From the NCBI RefSeq assembly GCF_001625015.1, contig NZ_LVWJ02000014.1:1550001-1614000 (forward strand): 64,000 nt of DNA, in the 5' to 3' direction. The notes under the pieces were generated by a model that saw only the letters and a program-made list of their open reading frames with translations, ran no database searches and was not told where the DNA came from. Shown here one piece after another: positions 19,701 to 26,050 of this stretch (its first letter is position 1; each line of letters begins with the position of its first letter). The stretch is from Lewinella sp. 4G2. GTDB taxonomy: Bacteria; Bacteroidota; Bacteroidia; Chitinophagales; Saprospiraceae. The translations under genes and the position numbers were made by a program.

Positions 19701-20032
19701 AGGTTATATTCGGAGAAGCCCAGGTTCAGCGTCTTCGCGCCGGGGCTTTTGAGGCGCAGGATCCACACGTCCTCGTTCCCGTCCGTAAACCATTCTCCCG
19801 AGTTGCCGGGGCGGTATTGGGTGGGGATGGCCACGGCAAACGTCCGTGCCCGGCCGGGGCGGCGCTGGGCGAGTTCGTCACGGAGCAACGCGTCATTATC
19901 CTGGGCTGGCAGGATCTCGAGTTCGAACTTATTCAGTTGTTGGTAGCTGAGATTATGCTGGGCCTGGGCGCTGCCGCAGGTGCAAAGGAGGAGGGCAAGT
20001 AAACTACCCGCCGAAAGTAAAAAATGGCGCAT
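16778..20032 (-). CDS. Secreted trypsin-like protease with P-domain and T9SS sorting domain
   Basis: A multidomain exported serine protease of about 1084 residues. It starts with a signal peptide (MRHFLLSAGSLLALLL, ending GSAQAQ); the frame runs upstream to 20161 but that segment precedes the signal sequence. The chymotrypsin-like catalytic triad is visible: H in TANHC (near 242), D in SDMALTRL (near 297) and S in GGSSGSPL (near 381). A fibronectin-III-like domain follows (near 640-730), then a proprotein-convertase P-domain (DHSFIGDLSATLTSPDG). The C-terminal ~80 residues are a type A T9SS sorting domain (SIFPNPATDALTINL ... GVYFLRVQSG). It should reach the outside through the type IX system. 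The signal-peptide codons include a copy of the dispersed 18-bp motif (19966-19983). Confidence 0.92.
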   Translation of the reverse strand: MRHFLLSAGSLLALLLCTCGSAQAQHNLSYQQLNKFELEILPAQDNDALLRDELAQRRPGRARTFAVAIPTQYRPGNSGEWFTDGNEDVWILRLKSPGAKTLNLGFSEYNLPEGGRLYLTTNEEAIGPFTASDNAEHNELWTPIVGGDELVVELRVPTGKQKEVQLYLTFVNHDFEDVRQSLSGSCNLDVVCSDEDGWGIVDGYRDIIRSVAAYTLGGRDQCTGFLINNANEDGAPFFMTANHCAISPNNDQSVVTYWNFESPTCRQPGSTQSGQLGFGNRNIANSGAIFLAASANSDMALTRLEEPVNPAANPFYAGWSLEELAPTDTIIAVHHPGVDEKRISFTYSTVFRSAVNPFTESNTGRFLTVSQWDIGTTEGGSSGSPLFDRFKRVRGQLWRGAASCDNPTGYDQYGFFTASWEGDGTPETSIKGWLDPCGTGLTQMDGFDFTQVGAIVTTDDNCQQNCTSNNTSFELTLGNNFPNGTNISVVEGADGLTTSLSSTTAGPGETVTFTVEGGDIAVGIYTITLRATGGSVSDDITLTLDLFDAQAISPIILEPLDGATEVSLLTNFSWDPVANASDYEVQVSTTADFTGLVIDVDGIDNTILDIDGLLDPGTNYFYRVRANSLCGASPWRVAAFATSNQVCAQGVSTDLPLTISASGAPVVTATLDVAEAFDVGDLQVTVELDHSFIGDLSATLTSPDGTTIQLFTPPSNGGCGGDNMRVTFTPTAILTSADFNGACSTNDISIDGSYQPAESFGAFSTSSSVGTWTLRLTDGANQDGGQLNFFGIDVCSASGQVTDYSVQAQGNGLEACLNDPTGGSDLVLNLGASYDASTDVSVNIGFDELNNFTSTLDLDQGTLVLDFSNWNGLFSGNYTLDVEVTADGGIARQISVPLTLLAAAGASELNSPADMAELPEAAVTFNWSPDQNTESSTVEVSLTDDFASPIASETTTQNEVTIANLPAGGTLYWRVTSQNESCGGDVSNVRSFTFEGTSTRFFGEDRSLSIFPNPATDALTINLSGVWTDGLDGQLYDATGRRLRDYRVEGAGRTQWDVSALAQGVYFLRVQSGARQFTQRVVIR

Positions 20033-20275
20033 CGATGTAATTTGTGTTCCAGTAGCGAAAAAACAGAGCCAACGGGGAGCGATAGGTTTTGGGAAGCGCC
20101 GACAAATTATCTTCCGTAAGCACCTTTGAACGACACTCTTGCCGGGAGCAACAGTGAGCATTCAGTTAGAACTCAGGATAAAATTTGTCAAGCGTGGCCA
20201 AAGGGGCAAAACCTCGTTATACTCTGCCGCACAAGGTAAGGCGTGGCCAGCGTCGGGAAATATTTACCCCACTCG

Positions 20276-20307
20276 TTTGTAAGGAAAAATACAAAGCCGT
20301 ACCTTTG
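20276..20307 (+). promoter_or_regulatory. Bacteroidota-type promoter for rpmH
   Basis: TTTG at 20276-20279 is followed after 20 bases by TACCTTTG at 20300-20307, matching the Bacteroidota consensus TTTG-N(about 19-21)-TAnnTTTG. The rpmH ATG is 60 bp downstream. This is the clearest promoter in the window. Confidence 0.75.
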
Positions 20308-20366
20308 CGGGCCGTAAGAAACCGTCGGTAGTGTCAGCCGCTTCCGATCCCAAACTCTAAGAGAAA

Positions 20367-20522
20367 ATGAAAAGAACGTACCAGCCCTCGAAGCGCAAGC
20401 GCGTCAACAAGCATGGTTTCCGTACCCGTATGAGCTCCAAGAGCGGCCGTAAGCTGCTCGCTCGCCGCCGTGCCAAAGGCCGCCACAAGCTCACCGTAAG
20501 CGACTCCACGTACACGAAGTAA
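20367..20522 (+). CDS. rpmH: 50S ribosomal protein L34
   Basis: A 51-residue, strongly basic protein starting [19 protein letters not shown] and ending DSTYTK. The N-terminal stretch is the L34 signature and is essentially invariant across bacteria. L34 is a structural protein of the large ribosomal subunit. It has a consensus promoter upstream (20276-20307) and a strong terminator downstream (20564-20598), so it is transcribed alone. The rnpA and dnaA genes often found next to rpmH are absent here, so this does not mark an origin. Confidence 0.98.
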   Translation: MKRTYQPSKRKRVNKHGFRTRMSSKSGRKLLARRRAKGRHKLTVSDSTYTK

Positions 20523-20563
20523 GCCCCTCACCGCACCGCGGTAGCTTACGACGAAAGAATCAC

Positions 20564-20598
20564 GCCCTTCCCTGGCTCCGGCTGGGGAAGGGCTTTTC
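20564..20598 (+). terminator. Rho-independent terminator of rpmH
   Basis: GCCCTTCCC (20564-20572) pairs with GGGAAGGGC (20585-20593) around a 12-base loop and is followed by TTTTCT. It lies 41 bp past the rpmH stop. Confidence 0.85.
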
Positions 20599-20639
20599 TA
20601 CATTTGGGTAGGGGGTGGTGATTGCCCGTCAGAGTATAT

Positions 20640-20884
20640 GCTCCAACACAGTCTCGCCCCACGAACGCAGTGAGCAGACACGTGCGGCAGCCAATCAAGA
20701 ATCGAGTATCGAGTATCGAGAATCGAGTATCGCCAATCACCTTGGAGGACGACATCCCTCCCGCTGCGCTACATCGCTGCCGACGCTCCATGTTCCATCG
20801 CAGTCTCGCCCGACGAACGCAGTGAGCAGACAAGTGCGGCAGCCAAATCAAGAATCGAGTATCGAGTACCGAGAATCGCCAATC
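20640..20884. repeat. Pair of ~95-bp direct repeats with AATCGAGTATCGAG tracts
   Basis: Two copies (about 20648-20738 and 20799-20884) share CAGTCTCGCCC, ACGAACGCAGTGAGCAGACA, GTGCGGCAGCCA and a tract of ATCGAGTATCGAG units ending TCGCCAATCA. About 60 bp of unrelated sequence separates them. They fill the gap between the convergent rpmH and DUF1206 genes. The second copy overlaps the stop codon of the DUF1206 gene (TCA at 20883-20885 on the plus strand). No gene is visible between 20523 and 20882. Confidence 0.8.
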
Positions 20885-21674
20885 AAACAACCTTCTTCTC
20901 ATACCAAGCCCTCAACCCCATAAAAACCCCGTAACTAACCAGCCCCACCCCCGTCACCAGCATCATCGCGAGGCCCCAGCCCCAGCCTTCCAGATAGGAG
21001 AGGGCTTCGCCAACACCGCGGAATTCCGTCCCGTCGTACGTCCTCGCTACTTCAAAGAGGCTGTACCCCATAATGAAGTAGACGGCCGCTACCCCGCCGA
21101 GGCCAATGCGCCCGATGGTCCTAAACCATTTGCTTTGCACCTGCGTCAGCGCCCAATCGTCCACGTCCCGCATGTGCTGGTTCTTAATGCCGACGTACAG
21201 CGCCGAGAGCCCCGCGCCGATCACCGCTAGCGCAATCCCGTAGGTGATGTACTGCCCAAAGGGGAAACCGAGAATGATCTGTAGCGCATCTTGGCGAATA
21301 TCGCCACCAGTCCGGGCCCGGAACAGCCGCCGAAAAGCGTAGATCGCCAGCGCGCCGTAGGCTCCACCCACGATGAGGCAATTGAGCCGGTAGTACAGCG
21401 CCAGCCAGGAAGTGCCCCGATCAAATGGGTCAAAAAAAGCTTCGTACACCCGCCACAGGGCGTAGCAGAGGATGCCACAGCCGAGCAGAAGAAACACCGC
21501 TTGGCCGTAAGGATTCGCCCCCAGCCACGCGATGGTCTCTTTGGGCCCGCCGGTACCGTAGGAGACCCCCAGCACGGTGCCGAGGCAAAACAGCCCCATC
21601 AGCAAATAGACGAGCCCCTTAGCAAAACTGCCAACCCGAAGGAGAATATTGGCCGTCGTACGGTGTGCTTGCAT
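20883..21674 (-). CDS. DUF1206 family membrane protein
   Basis: About 263 residues starting MQAHRTTANILLRVG; the frame can be extended to 21719 but this ATG fits the family start. It has six or so hydrophobic segments arranged as three repeats, each opening with a G-R/K-G-type stretch (VGSFAKGLVYLLMG; LNCLIVGGAYGALAIYAFRR; IGRIGLGGVAAVYFIMGYS), characteristic of DUF1206. The function of this inner-membrane family is unknown. The gene is divergent from purA with about 200 bp between starts. A copy of the 18-bp motif (one mismatch) lies in the coding sequence at 21137-21154. The stop lies at the edge of the 95-bp direct repeat. Confidence 0.88.
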   Translation of the reverse strand: MQAHRTTANILLRVGSFAKGLVYLLMGLFCLGTVLGVSYGTGGPKETIAWLGANPYGQAVFLLLGCGILCYALWRVYEAFFDPFDRGTSWLALYYRLNCLIVGGAYGALAIYAFRRLFRARTGGDIRQDALQIILGFPFGQYITYGIALAVIGAGLSALYVGIKNQHMRDVDDWALTQVQSKWFRTIGRIGLGGVAAVYFIMGYSLFEVARTYDGTEFRGVGEALSYLEGWGWGLAMMLVTGVGLVSYGVFMGLRAWYEKKVV

Positions 21675-21876
21675 GACTATTAGTCTTGTCCGAAGAGGAA
21701 AGATGAAGCAATTGCTCATTCACCCCGGCCTAGAACCCCGAGGCCGCCGAAAGGGTGCGCAAATTCACCAGAAATATTGCCGTGGCGCAAAAGACAAATT
21801 CGCCCGTCGTACCTTCGCGTACGTTTTCAGGGCAGGCACCGGAATTTCCCAACCGCCGCCCCTAAAGCCAATTACC

Positions 21877-23145
21877 ATGGCCGTAGACGTACTACTAGGT
21901 CTCCAGTGGGGAGACGAAGGAAAGGGCAAGATCGTTGATGTGCTCGCCCCCCAATACGATATCATTGCTCGCTTCCAGGGTGGCCCCAACGCCGGGCACA
22001 CGCTGATCTTTGACGGCCAGAAGTTCGTCCTCCACACCATCCCATCCGGCATCTTCCGCCCGGGCCTCCAGAACCTGATCGGTAACGGCGTCGTCATCGA
22101 CCCCATCACCCTCGGGAAGGAACTCGACAAACTCGAAGCCGCCGGTGTGGAGTACAAGGACCGCCTGTTCGTCTCCCGCAAGGCCCACCTCATCCTCCCG
22201 AGCCACCGCCTGTTGGATGCGGCCCGCGAAAACGCCAAGGGCGACCGCAAAATCGGTTCCACCCTCAAGGGCATCGGCCCGACGTACATGGACAAGACCG
22301 GCCGCAACGGCCTCCGCGTCGGCAACGTCGAAGCACCCGACTTCCGCGAACGCTACGAGGAACTGAAGGAAAAGCATAAGCAGTTGGTCGGCCTCTACCC
22401 CTTCGTGGAGTTCGAACTCGCCAAGGAAGAAGAAGCCTGGTTCAAGGCTGTAGAACGCCTGAAGGGCCTCCAGTTCGTCGACGGCGAATTCTGGATCAAC
22501 GACGCCATCAAGGCCGGGAAAAAGATCCTCGCCGAAGGCGCCCAGGGTTCCATGCTCGATATTGATTTCGGTACCTACCCCTTCGTGACGAGCTCCAACA
22601 CGATCACCGCTGGTGTGTGTACCGGCCTCGGGATTGCCCCCCAGCAGATCGGTGAGGTCATCGGCATCACTAAAGCTTACTGTACCCGCGTTGGTGGCGG
22701 CCCCTTCCCGACGGAACTCCACGGCGAAACCGGCGAATTCCTCCGCAAGGAAGGCGGCGAATTTGGCGCCACGACCGGCCGCCCCCGCCGTTGTGGTTGG
22801 ATCGACCTGGTGCAACTCCGCTACACCATCATGCTGAATGGCGTAACTCAACTCGTCGTCACTAAAGTGGACGTCCTCAACAACTTTGAGACCCTCAAAG
22901 CAGCGGATGCCTACAACGTGGAAGGTAAGATCTCCCGTACCCTGCCCTTCGACCTGGTTCACGAAAACTACGAAGTCGTGTACACCGACGTCCCCGGCTG
23001 GAACAGCAACCTGACCTCTGTAAAGGAAGAAGCGAATCTACCGCAGGCGTGTATGGATTACGTGCGCTTCCTGGAAGAGAAATTGGAGACGCGGGTGAGT
23101 ATGGTGTCTACTGGTCCGGATCGGGAGGAGTTGGTGACTAGGTAG
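21877..23145 (+). CDS. purA: Adenylosuccinate synthetase
   Basis: Catalyses the GTP-dependent joining of IMP and aspartate to adenylosuccinate, the first committed step of AMP synthesis. It has 422 residues, standard length. The N-terminal GTP-binding loop GDEGKGK is at residues 12-18 with catalytic D13, and the NAGHT segment contains the conserved histidine. TRVGGGPFPTE and the GRPRRCGW segment match the IMP and aspartate binding regions. I chose the ATG at 21877; the long upstream open frame from 21649 overlaps the divergent gene and is not protein-like. The TAG stop (23143-23145) overlaps the first unit of a tandem repeat array. Confidence 0.98.
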   Translation: MAVDVLLGLQWGDEGKGKIVDVLAPQYDIIARFQGGPNAGHTLIFDGQKFVLHTIPSGIFRPGLQNLIGNGVVIDPITLGKELDKLEAAGVEYKDRLFVSRKAHLILPSHRLLDAARENAKGDRKIGSTLKGIGPTYMDKTGRNGLRVGNVEAPDFRERYEELKEKHKQLVGLYPFVEFELAKEEEAWFKAVERLKGLQFVDGEFWINDAIKAGKKILAEGAQGSMLDIDFGTYPFVTSSNTITAGVCTGLGIAPQQIGEVIGITKAYCTRVGGGPFPTELHGETGEFLRKEGGEFGATTGRPRRCGWIDLVQLRYTIMLNGVTQLVVTKVDVLNNFETLKAADAYNVEGKISRTLPFDLVHENYEVVYTDVPGWNSNLTSVKEEANLPQACMDYVRFLEEKLETRVSMVSTGPDREELVTR

Positions 23146-23385
23146 GACGCTGCGCTTTAGGACGCTTTGCTTTGGGACGCTTTGCTTTAGAACGCTTTGC
23201 TTTGGGACGCTGCGCTTTGGGACGCTGCGCTTTGGGACGCTGCGCTTTGGGACGCTGCGCTTTAGAACGCTTCGCTTTGGGACGCTGCGCTTTAGGCTAC
23301 CGCACGTGCCTTCACGTCGGAGCCATGCGGTAGCCTAAAGCGAAGCGTCCTAAAGGGCTCTGCCCGTTCTAAAGCGCAGCGTTCT
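23144..23385. repeat. 15-bp tandem array with central palindrome and inverted arms, between purA and thiL
   Basis: Ten tandem copies of a 15-bp unit, consensus GGGACGCTGCGCTTT, run from 23144 to 23293. A perfect 11-bp inverted repeat follows (AGGCTACCGCA 23294-23304 with TGCGGTAGCCT 23326-23336). Then come inverted copies of the unit, AAAGCGAAGCGTCCT (23337-23351) and AAAGCGCAGCGTTCT (23371-23385). The whole gap between the two convergent genes is one structured element, and both stop codons (TAG 23143-23145 for purA; CTA complement 23384-23386 for thiL) fall in its edges. It could act as a bidirectional terminator. Confidence 0.9.
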
Positions 23386-24421
23386 AAAAATGCTTCCACC
23401 CCTGCGCCGTCACCGGATGAATGTTCCCCCCCGTCGTATGCAACATCACCCCGTCAGATTCGTGGACGATCTCGCCGGAAATGTAGATGTTGGGTAGGAA
23501 ACGCACCTTCTCCACGTCCTTCGGGTCGATGGTGAACAGCAGCTCGTAATCTTCGCCTCCGGAAAGGGCTACCGTGATGGGGTCCATATTGAACTCCAAC
23601 GCCTGCAACTGGGCTTCCTGGCGGATGGGAACATTGCCTTCTTCCAGAATTGCCCCAACCTGGCTGGACTTACAGATGTGAAAGATCTCACTGGCCAACC
23701 CATCGCTGACGTCAATCATCGAGGTGGGGATGATGTCGTTCTTGGCGAAAAGGTCGACCATGTCTGTCCGCGCTTCGGGACGGAGGATGGCGGCGTACAA
23801 CTCCTTATTCTCCTCCTTCATTTGGGGCTGCATCTCCGGGTTTTCGAGGTAGACCTGTTTCTCGCGCTCCAGTAATTGAAGCCCGAGGTAGGCGCTGCCC
23901 AAATGCCCCGTGACGCAAATGATGTCACCCACCTTTGCCGTACTCCGGCGGGTGATCCGTTCGGCGGGGGCGCGGCCGATGGCGGTTACGGAAATGATTA
24001 ATCCTTTGAGGGAACTCGTCGTATCTCCACCCACCAGGTCCACCCCGTAGTGTTCGCAGGCAGCGTGGACGCCGGCGTAAAACTCCTCCAGCGCTTCCAC
24101 GCTGAACCGGTTCGAAATAGCAATGCTGACCGTGATCTGCTGCGGCCGTGCATTCATCGCACAGATGTCACTTACGTTGACGGAAACCGATTTGTAGCCG
24201 AGGTGCTTCAACGGCGTGTAGGCAAAGTCGAAATGGATGCCCTCCACCAGCATGTCGGTGCTCACCACGAGTTGCTCGGGGCCACCGGTATCGAGGATCG
24301 CGGCGTCGTCACCCACCCCGAGGATGGTCGTTTGTTGCCGGTTCTTGAATTGCTTCGTCAGGTGGTCGATGAGGCCAAATTCGCCGAGGATGTTGACGTC
24401 GGTTCGTTGCTGGTTTGCCAT
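23384..24421 (-). CDS. thiL: Thiamine-monophosphate kinase
   Basis: Phosphorylates thiamine monophosphate to thiamine diphosphate with ATP, the last step of cofactor synthesis. It has 345 residues from the ATG at 24421 (MANQQRTDVNILGEFGLID); a longer frame to 24646 is low-complexity and unlikely. ATP/Mg-binding GVGDDAAIL, the SDICAMNARP segment and the GGDTTSS motif are all present, as is GGEDYELLF near the C-terminus. The fold is the PurM/ThiL ATP-binding type. The stop codon lies in the inverted arm of the 15-bp repeat array shared with purA. Confidence 0.96.
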   Translation of the reverse strand: MANQQRTDVNILGEFGLIDHLTKQFKNRQQTTILGVGDDAAILDTGGPEQLVVSTDMLVEGIHFDFAYTPLKHLGYKSVSVNVSDICAMNARPQQITVSIAISNRFSVEALEEFYAGVHAACEHYGVDLVGGDTTSSLKGLIISVTAIGRAPAERITRRSTAKVGDIICVTGHLGSAYLGLQLLEREKQVYLENPEMQPQMKEENKELYAAILRPEARTDMVDLFAKNDIIPTSMIDVSDGLASEIFHICKSSQVGAILEEGNVPIRQEAQLQALEFNMDPITVALSGGEDYELLFTIDPKDVEKVRFLPNIYISGEIVHESDGVMLHTTGGNIHPVTAQGWKHF

Positions 24422-24685
24422 AGTGCTATTTGTGTTCGCGGCCCCGCCTGAGGACGGGACGTGTTTGTCGCCCCCGCGGGTGCAAGGTTGGGAACCATGG
24501 GGGGTGGGGAATGGTTGGGTGGGCCGGTAATTTCCATCTCCCCCGCCTACCGATCCTGGAAGGATCACCATTCTAGCCTGGACCACGCAGTAGCCGCGGC
24601 GCGAATCAGACGAACCGCAAGGTTCGGAGAGATCTCGGGCTAACATCCCAGGCTAAAATCCCGGGTAAATATCCCAATCTAAAAT

Positions 24686-25375
24686 TCAAGGAAACCTCCT
24701 TCCCCTTCCCCGCGCCGCCGGCTCCACCCGCAACCCCGGCACCCCAAACCAAACCCGAAACAAAAACCCCGCCAGCACCCCAAAGACAAACCCGCCAATG
24801 TGCGCCCACCAGGCTATCCCGCCGGAGGTGTCCCCCAAACTCTGGTAACCCGCCGAAGACTGCTGGTAAAACCAAAAACCCAGGAACAGAAAGGCCGGTA
24901 CGCTGATCCGAAAAAAGAAGAGGTAGCCCTTAATGTTGGACTTCGGAAACATCACAATGTAGGCCCCCATTACTGCGGACAGCGCCCCACTCGCCCCCAC
25001 GGCCGGAATGGCGCTTCCGGGGTTAAAATAGATGTGGCAAAGCCCCGCCGCCAGTCCACCCAAGAGGTAAAAGATGACGAAGGTTACGTGCCCAATGGAC
25101 GCCTCAATGTTATCCGAGAAGATGTACATGTAGAGCATGTTCCCGATCAGGTGCATCCAGCTGCCGTGCAGGAACATACAGGTGAAGAGCGTGAAATAAT
25201 CCTGCCCGTTCTCGATCTCTACGGGGATGCAGCCAAAGGTGTACACAAACTCCTGCCCGGCCGGGCCCAGCGAGAATTGGTACAGGTAGATCAGGACGTT
25301 TAGCCCAATGAATATCCAGGAAAAGATGGGGCGGTACCCTTTGTGTACCTGGTCATCACCAATGGGAAAGAACAT
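24686..25375 (-). CDS. Rhomboid family intramembrane serine protease
   Basis: A 229-residue membrane protein with six hydrophobic segments. Catalytic serine is in GASGALS (near residue 128) and catalytic histidine in WWAHIGG (near 191), with the HxxxN-type HLIGNMLY segment in TM2, so the active-site set is complete. It cleaves membrane-anchored substrates within the bilayer; the substrate is unknown. The last ~20 residues are basic and cytoplasmic. The neighbouring lipoprotein gene is upstream on the same strand with a 55-bp gap. The sequence just beyond its stop (24601-24685) contains CTAAAATCCCGGG-like stretches loosely related to the AT-rich repeat family. Confidence 0.93.
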   Translation of the reverse strand: MFFPIGDDQVHKGYRPIFSWIFIGLNVLIYLYQFSLGPAGQEFVYTFGCIPVEIENGQDYFTLFTCMFLHGSWMHLIGNMLYMYIFSDNIEASIGHVTFVIFYLLGGLAAGLCHIYFNPGSAIPAVGASGALSAVMGAYIVMFPKSNIKGYLFFFRISVPAFLFLGFWFYQQSSAGYQSLGDTSGGIAWWAHIGGFVFGVLAGFLFRVWFGVPGLRVEPAARGRGRRFP

Positions 25376-25430
25376 GGCGCTTGGGTTGAAAGGCTAGAGA
25401 TCGAAAGAAAGTAGGGGAAGTAGACCCAGC

Positions 25431-25859
25431 CTACAGCGCATTCGTACTCACCAGCAACTTATAGTCTCCCGCATCAATCCGTTTCCCTTCCTTAGGGTAG
25501 GGCGTCAAACCGAGGATGTTGACGACAATGTCGCCGGAGATGATCCGTTTGGCGGTTTTGTAATCCGCCGCAACCTTGGCCACTTGCTTGATGCCGCCGG
25601 GCAATTCCACCACCACTTCCGCTTCGCCGGCCTGAATACAATCTACGCCCTCGGGGCAGCGGCTATCGGTTTGGACTTCCACGAAAGTCAAGCTGCCGGT
25701 GTATCCCTCCACCATGATGGTTTCGCCGGGCTTAAGCGTCGTCTCCTTACCCATTTCGGTGGTTTTAGCGTTAGCCATCCCGCCGGCCACGCTGGCTTTG
25801 GGGGTACAGGAGAAAGCGAGTAGAGTAGTCGCGGCGAGTAGGAATAGTAAACGGTACAT
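25431..25859 (-). CDS. Small secreted lipoprotein
   Basis: A 142-residue protein with a lipoprotein signal MYRLLFLLAATTLLAFSC, so the mature protein begins at C18. The rest is a small beta-rich domain with one C-P-E-G-V-D-C segment (DSRCPEGVDCIQAGEA) that may form a disulfide or bind a ligand. I do not recognise a named family, although short Bacteroidota lipoproteins with an RCPxGxxCxxAG stretch are common. A TACCTTAC element upstream (about 25889, minus strand) resembles the -7 promoter box. It may be cotranscribed with the rhomboid gene downstream. Confidence 0.8.
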   Translation of the reverse strand: MYRLLFLLAATTLLAFSCTPKASVAGGMANAKTTEMGKETTLKPGETIMVEGYTGSLTFVEVQTDSRCPEGVDCIQAGEAEVVVELPGGIKQVAKVAADYKTAKRIISGDIVVNILGLTPYPKEGKRIDAGDYKLLVSTNAL

Positions 25860-25955
25860 AGCTTGGTTTTTGTGTAGACCCGTAAGGTAAGCACCGAACG
25901 GGAGGGGCGGGTTCGCTGCTAATCAGCTTACCCATCTTTTTCTACCCATTTCACG

Positions 25956-25973
25956 GCACCTGCGGCCGCGCCC
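25956..25973 (+). repeat. 18-bp dispersed motif upstream of the zinc metalloprotease
   Basis: One-mismatch copy (GCACCTGCGGCCGCGCCC) in the 190-bp gap between the divergent lipoprotein and metalloprotease genes. No AT-rich hairpin accompanies it. It lies in the likely promoter region, about 80 bp before the ATG at 26051. Confidence 0.7.
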
Positions 25974-26050
25974 AACTATTTATAAACGTGAAACTTTACT
26001 ATTGTCCCGGGACGATTCTCGTTAAAACTTGCCTTACACAAATACACCAC

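Noticed and set aside
20033-20161. N-terminal extension of the T9SS protease
   Set aside because: The extension lies upstream of a complete signal peptide starting at 20032, so it would block export; the internal ATG is the better start.
20276-20598. Replication origin near rpmH
   Set aside because: There is no rnpA, dnaA, DnaA-box cluster or AT-rich unwinding region next to it.
21895-22962. 355-codon minus-strand frame opposite purA
   Set aside because: purA is unambiguous on the plus strand; the antisense frame results from codon bias.
23144-23293. Possible CRISPR array
   Set aside because: The 15-bp units are contiguous with no unique spacers and no cas genes are nearby; it is a plain tandem array.
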